A stretch of 64,000 nucleotides of DNA from Parapedobacter pyrenivorans (GTDB lineage Bacteria > Bacteroidota > Bacteroidia > Sphingobacteriales > Sphingobacteriaceae), in the NCBI RefSeq assembly GCF_014636865.1, contig NZ_BMER01000001.1:2282718-2346717 (forward strand), written 5' to 3'. Each line of letters starts with the position of its first letter. The first letter of the stretch is position 1. The position numbers and the translations under genes were made by a program. Below the pieces are notes generated by a model. The model was not told the origin of the DNA, made no database searches, and saw nothing but the letters and a program-made list of their open reading frames with translations. Shown here piece after piece: positions 54,634 through 63,332 of the stretch.

Positions 54634-55995
54634 ATGGCTCATCATGATGCAATTGTAGCGTTGGCTACCGCGACCGGAAATGGCGCTATCGCGGTCATCA
54701 GGGTATCGGGTACAGACGCGATAGCGATTGTCAACAAAGTTTTCAATGGGAAGGATTTATCCCATCAGCAGTCCCATACCATCCATTTCGGAACCATCCG
54801 TGATGGCGATGACGTGTTGGATGAGGTGTTGGTATCCGTGTTCGTTGGCCCGAATTCCTATACGGGCGAAAACGTCGTCGAGCTATCCACACATAATTCG
54901 CGATACATCATTGAGCGGGTGATCCATTTGTTAATTCGGGGCGGAGCACGTGCAGCTCAACCGGGCGAGTTTACATTACGTGCATTTCTTAATGGTAAGA
55001 TGGATCTCTCACAGGCGGAAGCGGTGGCCGATCTCATCGCGTCCAATTCTGCTGCCTCCCATCTGGTGGCTATGCAGCAGATGCGTGGGGGCTTTTCCAG
55101 CATATTAACGGAACTACGTGAGCAGCTCATTCACTTCGCCTCGCTCATCGAACTCGAATTGGATTTTTCGGAAGAGGACGTTGAATTTGCCAACCGGGAG
55201 CAGCTAAAATCCCTGGTCGTCGAAATCAGGGCTGTAATCGGTAAATTAGTTTCGTCGTTCGAGCAAGGCAATGTGCTGAAAAATGGCGTGCCTGTCGTCA
55301 TTGCCGGCAAGCCGAACGTTGGCAAATCTACGCTGCTCAACACGCTGCTCAATGAAGAGCGGGCTATCGTTTCAGATATTGCCGGCACTACCCGTGATAC
55401 CATCGAGGATGAAATCAATATCAATGGCATCACCTTCAGGTTTATCGATACGGCAGGGATCCGTGATACCCAAGATATCATCGAAGCGAAGGGAGTAGCA
55501 CGTACCCGTGAAAAGATGCGTCAAGCCCGCTTGATTATCTACCTGGCCGACCCGCAACAGGATGATATAGATGAAGTCCGGGCACAGATAAAAGAGGTAG
55601 CCCAATCAGGCATCCCGTATGTGGTGGTGGTCAATAAGAATGATTTGCTCACCCAAGCGCATCGCGATACGTTGGCTATCATCGAGCCTTTGTTTATCTC
55701 CGCCAAAAGTAACGTAGGTGTGGAGGAGTTGAAAGAGGAACTACTTCGTAAGGTAAACCTCCACAACCTCAATGGCGATGATGTGCTGGTCACTAATGTC
55801 CGGCATGTAGAAGCCCTCCAAAAGACCAATGAATCGCTCAGGAAGGTACTTGATGGAATCGATAATCCGATTACGTCCGATTTTCTGGCATTGGATATCC
55901 GGCAGGCGCTACATCACTTAGGCGAAATCACCGGCAGTGTCTCCACGGATGACTTGCTGGACAATATCTTCAGTAAGTTTTGCATCGGGAAGTAG
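54634..55995 (+). CDS. mnmE: tRNA uridine-5-carboxymethylaminomethyl modification GTPase
   Basis: With MnmG it modifies U34 of several tRNAs. 453 residues: N-terminal folate-binding domain (VALATATGNGAIAVIRVSG), helical domain, and inserted G domain with GKPNVGKSTLLN (G1), DIAGTTRD (G2), DTAGIRDT (G3), NKND (G4). It ends in the conserved FSKFCIGK with the catalytic Cys. Downstream of glgC, with its own promoter. Confidence 0.98.
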   Translation: MAHHDAIVALATATGNGAIAVIRVSGTDAIAIVNKVFNGKDLSHQQSHTIHFGTIRDGDDVLDEVLVSVFVGPNSYTGENVVELSTHNSRYIIERVIHLLIRGGARAAQPGEFTLRAFLNGKMDLSQAEAVADLIASNSAASHLVAMQQMRGGFSSILTELREQLIHFASLIELELDFSEEDVEFANREQLKSLVVEIRAVIGKLVSSFEQGNVLKNGVPVVIAGKPNVGKSTLLNTLLNEERAIVSDIAGTTRDTIEDEININGITFRFIDTAGIRDTQDIIEAKGVARTREKMRQARLIIYLADPQQDDIDEVRAQIKEVAQSGIPYVVVVNKNDLLTQAHRDTLAIIEPLFISAKSNVGVEELKEELLRKVNLHNLNGDDVLVTNVRHVEALQKTNESLRKVLDGIDNPITSDFLALDIRQALHHLGEITGSVSTDDLLDNIFSKFCIGK

Positions 55996-56090
55996 CATGC
56001 TCAGGTACTACATGGTCAGCAATGTCCATCCATTGATGGATTACTTGTTGTTGGTTGAAATGCTATAAGGAATAGGTAAAAAAATGCTAC

Positions 56091-57302
56091 TCATGGAAGC
56101 GCTGTGTTAATATCATCGCGAGCATCCGCTAGCCGTTTCTTTTCACGATTGAGGCGCCTATTATCACTGATGATCTTATTGTTCGCTTTCCAGTCTCCCC
56201 CAGGCTTATGAGCGCCTACAGGCTCATCTGCTGTTCCGCCTGTCCGATTCGGCCAAAAGAATAAGTTCCTAGGATAGTCGCAAATTTTGTAAATATAATA
56301 GTTGAAGGTGTCTATTATATTGTCAACATTGACAACGTTGCCCGGGTTGGCAATGACATCGTCCATCCGATTTTTATGCGATGATGTTGGTGTTCCAATG
56401 CCCATTCCGTTCCCTTGAAGTGATTCATATATGTCATTGACCGTATCGGCAGCGTCGGTTAGCTCTTCATCATGGATTGCGTCCAAAATCGTTTGGGCGA
56501 TATTGTTATAATCTCTACTATGATTGCAGACACTGTTTCCGGGCACTTGCTTCCATGCACCATGATCAAATACCCAATTCAGTGCGGTTAGGTGAACACC
56601 GGACCGGTTGTGTTGGGTGGCGGTAATCTCGCTCTTTCCGGTAACCTTATTGTCAAACCTCAGGTTCGTCGCCAATTGAGCAACCGCTGCACCCGCATGT
56701 ATTGGGCGGATGCTGTTACACTGGGCTGCTTTGGCCTGTATGGGCAAATGATGCAATGCCTGAGCTCCCATCTCATCCGCCTCTTTCTCTAACTTTCCGT
56801 CATCGTTTACCTTTATGCCGCCTTTCATCTGCATGGTGGGTCTTACCCGACCTTGTTTTTGCTGTACGACGTGCCATGCTTCGTGTGGCAGGTGTTTTTC
56901 CTGTCCGGGGGCAACATGGATATCCGTGCCTTGGGCGTATGCGAATGCTTGGAGCTGTGCTGGTTTATGGGAATTGAAATGTACCTTCACATCGTCCATG
57001 GCAAGACCTGATAGGTTTTCAATTCCATTTTTGAGATCATCGGGCAGCCCGGTTTTATTTTCCCTTTGTTGGATTGGGTGGGGTTGCTGATTGGAATGAC
57101 GATCAGATATTGCCTGAAACTGCGCAATTTGCTGTGCTTGCGAGCTGCCACTTGCAGCTTCCCTGTATTTCCGCTGAGTGATGGATTCAGGTCGGTTGTC
57201 CACAAACTGGCTATGCAAATCGGGAGCGCCTTTCTTTTGGATAGTTCCATTGGCATGACCCGTTGTGGCATGCTTGGCTGTTCTGCTGACGTAAGTATTC
57301 AT
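56091..57302 (-). CDS. DUF4157 (eCIS core-like) protein with unknown C-terminal domain
   Basis: A 403-residue protein. A disordered N-terminus rich in Gln, Ser and His (about 1-82) leads into a DUF4157 domain (about 85-190) with the zinc-peptidase motif H140-E-A-W-H144 and GTDIHVAPGQEKHLPHEAWHVVQQ. Residues about 205-403 are a different domain (NRSGVHLTALNWVFDHGAW...HNRSRDYNNIA region, then DVIANPGNVVNVDNIIDTFNYYIYKI), which I do not recognise. DUF4157 proteins are commonly cargo or toxins of extracellular contractile injection systems or of polymorphic toxin loci. No injection-system genes and no obvious immunity gene lie nearby. Own promoter at 57344-57351. Confidence 0.8.
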   Translation of the reverse strand: MNTYVSRTAKHATTGHANGTIQKKGAPDLHSQFVDNRPESITQRKYREAASGSSQAQQIAQFQAISDRHSNQQPHPIQQRENKTGLPDDLKNGIENLSGLAMDDVKVHFNSHKPAQLQAFAYAQGTDIHVAPGQEKHLPHEAWHVVQQKQGRVRPTMQMKGGIKVNDDGKLEKEADEMGAQALHHLPIQAKAAQCNSIRPIHAGAAVAQLATNLRFDNKVTGKSEITATQHNRSGVHLTALNWVFDHGAWKQVPGNSVCNHSRDYNNIAQTILDAIHDEELTDAADTVNDIYESLQGNGMGIGTPTSSHKNRMDDVIANPGNVVNVDNIIDTFNYYIYKICDYPRNLFFWPNRTGGTADEPVGAHKPGGDWKANNKIISDNRRLNREKKRLADARDDINTALP

Positions 57303-57343
57303 AGATGTAGTCGTTTTAGATAGGGGAGACTCTATAACTCATT

Positions 57344-57351
57344 CAAATATA
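57344..57351 (-). promoter_or_regulatory. -7 promoter box of the DUF4157 gene
   Basis: Reads TATATTTG on the minus strand, 42 bases before ATG 57302. Confidence 0.5.
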
Positions 57352-57412
57352 TAAATTTTAGGTTTAATATTATCCCACCGATTTTTCTATTTTTACGAGG
57401 TTTACCAACGAG

Positions 57413-57694
57413 TCATATCTGCTTTAATGGGCTTTCAAATCCATATTTCCAGCCTTTCAGCCTTGATAACAGGGGGATGTTTTCCATACGCAGCGTGTGC
57501 GTGCCTGCCGGAAAAGCATCAGCTACCTGACCCTCGTTCATCAGCATGGCTGCCTGGCTCTCCCGCACGACGAGTTTGGCACCGTTTTTTATTTCTTTAT
57601 CCCCATCGGGAATCTTCCACATCATCAGGTTCGGTTGGTGCTCCACCCATTCGATGATTTCAAAAAAAGGCAGGAAAGATGTTGCGTTGCCCAT
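57413..57694 (-). pseudogene. SPFH-domain protein gene, truncated by frameshift
   Basis: A 93-residue reading (MGNATSFLPFFEIIEWVEHQ, later VRESQAAMLMNEGQVADAFPAGTHTL and GWKYGFESP) matches the N-terminus of bacterial SPFH 'virion core' proteins, which are usually over 300 residues. At FESP the frame ends in LKQI and stop, whereas the other frame reads PIKAD, as the family would, and stops after a few more codons. A one-base loss in a C-run near 57428 followed by loss of the rest explains this. Not functional as the full family member. Confidence 0.6.
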
Positions 57695-57722
57695 AGTGCA
57701 TACGTATTGGTTTCTAACTTCC

Positions 57723-57730
57723 CAAAGGTA
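57723..57730 (-). promoter_or_regulatory. -7 promoter box of the SPFH remnant
   Basis: Reads TACCTTTG on the minus strand, 29 bases before ATG 57694; the promoter survives although the gene is broken. Confidence 0.5.
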
Positions 57731-57820
57731 CTGGCAATGCAGTTGGATAGCTAGCCGGATGCGTATACGGAGTGACTACGCGTGCGGGAGGTAATGTCTA
57801 TAAAGTGACTACAAGGTTGG

Positions 57821-60800
57821 TCAATTTTCCGCTGCTTCGTGTTTCTGGTTGGCTTCATCATCATCCGATTTGCGTTGGATGGTAACCAAGCGCCGGAAAA
57901 ATTCCTGAAACGTATAAAATTCCTGACGATAAACCAAGCCCAGTGCGCTAACATAGTTTTCGTTGATGGTGAGCGGTAAAAAATTGCGGCTGTTCAACCG
58001 ATTGGATCCGCGCAACACCAAGCGGCCGTCTTTGCGGATGAAGTATTGCAATTCGGCATCGGTGACGATCCGGTCGCTGAATACATAGAGATCATTGACG
58101 CTACGCCTATCGGTAACACCACCTGTAAAAATCAATCGGTCATTGAAGAGGCGTAACGATGCACTGGCATCATTGAGCGAACGGATATTCAGGTCGACAA
58201 ATTTGATGTTCAATGATTGGGTAATCAGGTTATTCAGCTGGTTGAAGGCTAGCTCTGTACCCGCACTTAGCAATGTATTATTCAACTCTCGGCTGAAATC
58301 TACGGCTGATCCCGGAACGAAACTGCGGCGCACGATTAGACTTAGTGCCTGTTGGTTTACATTATTGGCATCACTGAGATAGCTTTGCAATTCGTCCTTT
58401 ATATAGGGGTCATTAGGGAAGTTCAATGCAAATGTGATATCTGGTCGCATGAGGTTGCCGTTCAGATTCATCACCGCATGCGCTAACACCCGTTGTTCCA
58501 CCGTTTCCCGCCCTGCAGCATTATACAATGGACCGAGGCTGGTGCGTTGCCCATAGACCGCCATAAGGTTAATGGTGGCATCGGTTGGCTGCCCAGACCA
58601 CCGGATGGTTCCGCCTTGGTGGATATCAAATATCTTATTGATGAAATCTTGGGCGGTAAAGGTAAACTTACCGGTGTTGATCGTGTAGTCGCCAAACATC
58701 TCAAAATCGCCAAGACTGGAAATGCGCAATGACAGCAAGCCTTCACCACGGCCGGTCAATTCCCCGAGATCGGTGTAGAGGCTGGTCTCCGCTTCCGGTG
58801 TGATCTGGAGGTCCATGTTCATGCTCAGCCCCTTGAGAAGACGCGACAGTGACCGCTTTATATTCAATGTGTCGTGGCTTACAAAGCGGATGAAGTCATT
58901 GTCATTTACTGTACCTACAGCGTTGAGCGGAATGTGGAAACGTGTATTTTCATCGGTGCGTGCCTGAATATTGATCATCATGGCATTTGTGGGGCCATTG
59001 AAGGCAAACCGACCGGTGCCATAGGCCGTGCCGTAATAGGAAGGGTTATCTCGGAATGTCGTATTCAACACGAGAAAATTGGTCGCATCGATGGTCACGT
59101 CGATGTCGGGGATCAAGGGGTTACGCATATCCACGCTGCCGCGGGCAATTGCCCGGTTGTTTTTTGGATCGGTAATGATCAGGTCATTAAGGATGATGGC
59201 ACTGTTTGTCAGGGAGACTTCGTCGTTTATTCGGTATGGCGTTTTGAGGTAATTGACGGTAAATCCGGCATCGTGCAAACGGCAGTGGCCATTAATCTGT
59301 GGGGTCAAAAGCGAACCGGTAACCTGCAAATCAGCCGATACCGTTCCGCTAATGTCGGAGACCAGCCTGCCGAGCAACGGCTGTAAAAGGAGAAGCTCAC
59401 TTCTATTCAGTTCCGCATGCACATTGAGCTTGTCGGTCTCGGTATTCGCATTGTAAGTACCCGTCGCGCCTACGGTTTTCACGCCATGGTTTATCACTTC
59501 GAATTTTACGTTGACCAATTCGCTGACACGATCAAAATCGGCTTGCAACAATGCGTTGCCAATGGCTGCCTGATTAAGGCGTATGCCTGTCGCTTCCATG
59601 TCTGCGATTGCATAGGGGTTTCTTAAAACCGACGATACATCCATCCGCCCATTGAGTACGCCATCGAGTTTAATAGCCGTCGGTAATGTAATCGGGTTGA
59701 ATATGCTGAGATTGAAATTTTTAAATGTAAGGGAAATTTTGTCGTCGATGCTTTCCGATATGATGCCCTCCAATTGCGCGACTTGCTTGTTGTTCGAAAT
59801 TTCGAGACCCTGTATTTCAAACTTGCCGTCACTTACATAAAACAAAGCATCCTCATCCAGTTGCCAGGGTTCGTTGTTTAGTATAAGGGCCGAGGGAAGC
59901 AGGTGTATCTTTGCCGGTACACCTTTCTCAAAACTCATCAATCCATTCAAGTCCAGTTGGTTGCTCGCCGTAACATCGGAAAGCTTCAAGTTGAAATGCA
60001 GGCTGTCGCGCGCTAGTGTATTGGAAAGGTTTACATTGTTGATATATAGACTATCGGCCGCGCTTACCCGGTCGGCTGTAATAAAGAGCCGCAAAGCATC
60101 TTCGTTGGCCGATTCATCTACGATTAATCGGTCCACATTGATTTGGCCGTACGACAATTTCGGCACAATAAAGTTGAAATTGGCCGTCTGGTGTGCCGAG
60201 GAAAAACGCGCATTCAACAACGCACCGTCGTGCAAGATAAGCTTGGGCGATAACAGGGCCGCAACGGGACGGAAATTTTTGATTTCGAGCGTAACATCAA
60301 ATGCCTGCTTTCCGGTTCCCGCTACCTCCAATCCCATGGAGGGGGCATATTGCATGGCTATCGATTTGAAATAGCTGCCCAAGGTGGTTAAATCAACTTC
60401 ACCATTGAGGGTGGCCTGTGCTAGGTCTGATCTTAGCTGAAGTACGCGATGTTCTTCATTTCCTGAGGCTGCTAATACCAAAGAATCTACTGCATGTTGG
60501 GTGGAATCTATTTGAAAACGGATATCATATACGCCAATGTTGCCCTGCATATTGTTTAACGTACTTCCATTGAAATTGCTGGCGATGGTAGCGCCGCTTA
60601 AGACGACGGGAGATTTGCTATACAGGTGCAGGTTATGCAGATGTGCATAGGAAACCACCGCATCAAATCGGTATTCCGGCCAATCCGGATTCAAGTTGAT
60701 GCCGCCATCGAATTCCAACTGCAAATTGGGGTCGTCTATAGTGACATTACCTGCAAATTGCATGTCTGCAAACTTGCCCTCCACATCAATATCGGTATAA

Positions 60801-62212
60801 CGGTAACGATTGACGTCAAGATAACCCACTTTGCCGGATACTTTACTGTCGATATTATCAATCGCAAAACCATTGCCCTCAACAGCCACATCGAATCCGC
60901 TGTAACCGACCTGTGGTCGCTGCAGCAACATGCCAAGATCAAATTCGTCGGCGGAAAGCCGACCCGAATAATGGCCGCCGTCGCGGATATTCAGATTGAT
61001 GTCGGTATTGGCCGTCCCGAGTGCGGTCTCTAGCGTACCATTGGCCACGAAATCGTAGTACGTTCCATGAAGTGTACCCTGGTAGACGAGGTCGCCCATC
61101 CGCTCAAATAGGACAGGCAACCGCAGTCCGGGTGAATTGCCTAGTTCGGCAACCGACGATTCGATATCACGACTATTGGTTGCCAGCCGGCTGATTCCCA
61201 TGTCGAAGATGGTTTGATCGATGACAGGTAAGCCCCTGATGGTAAAATTACCCGCCAGCTGGGTATTGTTACCTAGTTGCAACGTTACGCGCCTTGCGGC
61301 AATGTTATTGATTTTTCCGGTAAACAAGCCGGTCAAAGCAATATCGAAACGGGAAGTGGCCATCGCTGGAGCAAAAAATTCAATATCCGTGGAGTGGATC
61401 TGCGCGCGATTGAGCTTTAGCTCCAGCGTAACATCCTGCATAAAACGCTCAAACGCAGAAAAATCAGCGTATTCAAGCCGAAGGTAGTCGCGCAAGCGGC
61501 TCCGATCGGTCTCTACATAGAGATCCTGCAGTTCCAGGCTATGGGTATCCACCACAGCCAATGCCTGCAATTCGCGAAGGTGAAATCCGCTCTTCTCGCG
61601 AAATGTGAGGTCTTTGATGGACGATTTGAAAAGATGGTTATCGAAATCAATATCCGTGAAACTGCCACTTAGTGCCCTCAATTGGATATCCCGGAAGTTA
61701 ATTCCATCTGTAGGCCGGCTTTCCGTATGTTGGTAACTGAATGACAGGTTGGAAAGCACTACCGAACGCATGTCAAGCGTCATCCGCTTTTTTTTAAGCG
61801 GTGTGTCCGAGGGGACGTCAGGGCGGAAATAGTCAATAATAAAGGAAAGGTTGTTGCCTTTCGTCCGGCGTTTAAGAAAGAAAGAGCCATCGGAAAGCGC
61901 GAGTTTCTTTATGATGATCCGTCCTTCACGTATTTTCCACAAATCTAGCGATGCCGCCAATCGATCGGCATACAATAACGTATCACCGGATAAATCGGCA
62001 ACATAGAGTCCATCGAATACCACTGATGAAAATGGCTTGAAGTACAGGCCTTTCAACGATACTGTAGTGTGTAGTTCGTTGGAAAGGTAAGTAGCAGCCC
62101 TTTTTGCGAAGTAAGTTTGGACCGACCGGAATTGGAGTCCATAAACCAACCCAGCTAGCAAAAGCAAGAATACAACAACTGCCCAGAGCGATATTTTTAA
62201 TATTTTTTTGAT
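57821..62212 (-). CDS. tamB: Translocation and assembly module protein TamB
   Basis: About 1,463 residues. Inner-membrane-anchored, bridge-like protein with a long beta-taco groove, thought to carry phospholipids to the outer membrane or help TamA. After the N-terminal anchor the sequence is one long run of amphipathic strands, and the C-terminal DUF490 domain shows GNLMRPDITFALNFPNDPYIKDELQSYL near 1,210-1,300. The first conventional start (TTG 62167) would cut the anchor; upstream codons read IKKILKISLWAVVVFLLLLAGLVYG from ATC 62212, with TAA three codons before. I therefore start at ATC 62212, tentatively. Divergent from tsaD. Confidence 0.9.
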   Translation of the reverse strand: MKKILKISLWAVVVFLLLLAGLVYGLQFRSVQTYFAKRAATYLSNELHTTVSLKGLYFKPFSSVVFDGLYVADLSGDTLLYADRLAASLDLWKIREGRIIIKKLALSDGSFFLKRRTKGNNLSFIIDYFRPDVPSDTPLKKKRMTLDMRSVVLSNLSFSYQHTESRPTDGINFRDIQLRALSGSFTDIDFDNHLFKSSIKDLTFREKSGFHLRELQALAVVDTHSLELQDLYVETDRSRLRDYLRLEYADFSAFERFMQDVTLELKLNRAQIHSTDIEFFAPAMATSRFDIALTGLFTGKINNIAARRVTLQLGNNTQLAGNFTIRGLPVIDQTIFDMGISRLATNSRDIESSVAELGNSPGLRLPVLFERMGDLVYQGTLHGTYYDFVANGTLETALGTANTDINLNIRDGGHYSGRLSADEFDLGMLLQRPQVGYSGFDVAVEGNGFAIDNIDSKVSGKVGYLDVNRYRYTDIDVEGKFADMQFAGNVTIDDPNLQLEFDGGINLNPDWPEYRFDAVVSYAHLHNLHLYSKSPVVLSGATIASNFNGSTLNNMQGNIGVYDIRFQIDSTQHAVDSLVLAASGNEEHRVLQLRSDLAQATLNGEVDLTTLGSYFKSIAMQYAPSMGLEVAGTGKQAFDVTLEIKNFRPVAALLSPKLILHDGALLNARFSSAHQTANFNFIVPKLSYGQINVDRLIVDESANEDALRLFITADRVSAADSLYINNVNLSNTLARDSLHFNLKLSDVTASNQLDLNGLMSFEKGVPAKIHLLPSALILNNEPWQLDEDALFYVSDGKFEIQGLEISNNKQVAQLEGIISESIDDKISLTFKNFNLSIFNPITLPTAIKLDGVLNGRMDVSSVLRNPYAIADMEATGIRLNQAAIGNALLQADFDRVSELVNVKFEVINHGVKTVGATGTYNANTETDKLNVHAELNRSELLLLQPLLGRLVSDISGTVSADLQVTGSLLTPQINGHCRLHDAGFTVNYLKTPYRINDEVSLTNSAIILNDLIITDPKNNRAIARGSVDMRNPLIPDIDVTIDATNFLVLNTTFRDNPSYYGTAYGTGRFAFNGPTNAMMINIQARTDENTRFHIPLNAVGTVNDNDFIRFVSHDTLNIKRSLSRLLKGLSMNMDLQITPEAETSLYTDLGELTGRGEGLLSLRISSLGDFEMFGDYTINTGKFTFTAQDFINKIFDIHQGGTIRWSGQPTDATINLMAVYGQRTSLGPLYNAAGRETVEQRVLAHAVMNLNGNLMRPDITFALNFPNDPYIKDELQSYLSDANNVNQQALSLIVRRSFVPGSAVDFSRELNNTLLSAGTELAFNQLNNLITQSLNIKFVDLNIRSLNDASASLRLFNDRLIFTGGVTDRRSVNDLYVFSDRIVTDAELQYFIRKDGRLVLRGSNRLNSRNFLPLTINENYVSALGLVYRQEFYTFQEFFRRLVTIQRKSDDDEANQKHEAAEN

Positions 62213-62219
62213 ATTTTTG
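62212..62219 (+). promoter_or_regulatory. -7 promoter box of tsaD
   Basis: Reads TATTTTTG, 31 bases before ATG 62251, in the short divergent region next to tamB; it overlaps the proposed tamB start. Confidence 0.45.
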
Positions 62220-62250
62220 CCTTAATTTAACTGCTCAACATTAACTATCC

Positions 62251-63252
62251 ATGTCCATTGTTCTCGGCATCGAGTCTTCATGTGATGAAACATCCGCCGC
62301 CGTCTGTATCGACGGAAGCATCCGTTCAAATATTATTGCGAACCAAACCATCCACGAGAAATTCGGGGGTGTGGTGCCCGAGTTGGCATCGCGCGCTCAC
62401 CAACAGCATATCATACCTGCTGTCGAGCAAGCGATTCGCGAGGCAAAAGTACATAAAAATGACATAGATGCGGTAGCCTTTACGCGGGGCCCGGGACTAT
62501 TGGGGTCACTATTGGTAGGAACCTCGTTTGCGAAAGCATTTGCACTTGCCAGACACATCCCGCTTATTGAAGTGAATCACATGCACGCCCACATACTTGC
62601 ACATTTTATCGACGAGCCAATGCCCCGGTTTCCATTTTTATGCCTTACAGTTTCCGGCGGACATACACAGCTGGTATTGGTGAAAGACTACTTCGAGATG
62701 GAACTGCTCGGACAGACACTCGATGATGCCGCAGGTGAGGCATTTGATAAAACGGCGAAAATTCTCGGTCTCCCTTATCCAGGTGGTCCGTTGATCGATC
62801 GATATGCCCAAGAAGGAAACGGCGAAGCGTTTCCATTTCCCGAACCGCAAGTTCCTGGGCTCAACTTCAGCTTTAGCGGATTGAAAACAGCTATTCTATA
62901 TTTTGTGCAACAAAAGCAGCGTGAACAACCCGATTTCCTGCAGGTGCATATCAACGACATCTGTGCGTCGGTCCAATCGCGCATTATTTCCATCCTGCTC
63001 AATAAACTCAAACGCGCCGCTAGCGAAACGAAAGTCACACAGATCGCAATAGCCGGCGGAGTATCTGCCAATTCGGGGTTACGTGCCGAGCTGATGGCAT
63101 TGGGCGAGAAACAGGGCTGGCGCGTGTTTATTCCACGTTTCGAATATTGTACAGACAACGCGGCGATGATTGCTATCGCGGGGTATTTCAAATACCTATC
63201 CAAAGATTTCGTTGGCCAGGATGTGGTACCAATGGCGAGATATGGTATATGA
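62251..63252 (+). CDS. tsaD: tRNA threonylcarbamoyladenosine biosynthesis protein TsaD
   Basis: 333 residues; final step of t6A37 synthesis on ANN-decoding tRNAs. ASKHA-fold motifs: ESSCDETSAAV at the start, the metal-binding HMHAHILAHF, TVSGGHTQLV, DDAAGEAFDKTAKILG, SFSGLKTA and AGGVSANSGLR. Divergent from tamB. Confidence 0.98.
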   Translation: MSIVLGIESSCDETSAAVCIDGSIRSNIIANQTIHEKFGGVVPELASRAHQQHIIPAVEQAIREAKVHKNDIDAVAFTRGPGLLGSLLVGTSFAKAFALARHIPLIEVNHMHAHILAHFIDEPMPRFPFLCLTVSGGHTQLVLVKDYFEMELLGQTLDDAAGEAFDKTAKILGLPYPGGPLIDRYAQEGNGEAFPFPEPQVPGLNFSFSGLKTAILYFVQQKQREQPDFLQVHINDICASVQSRIISILLNKLKRAASETKVTQIAIAGGVSANSGLRAELMALGEKQGWRVFIPRFEYCTDNAAMIAIAGYFKYLSKDFVGQDVVPMARYGI

Positions 63253-63332
63253 CGTTGAGATATTAAGGTGTCAATGGAAAACAAATGAGTCCGATTGGCC
63301 AAAGTTAAATGCGACAGATAAATGACAACACG

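Noticed and set aside
55996-56090. Immunity gene for the DUF4157 protein
   Set aside because: The 95-base gap to mnmE is too short, and no small acidic frame stands on either side.
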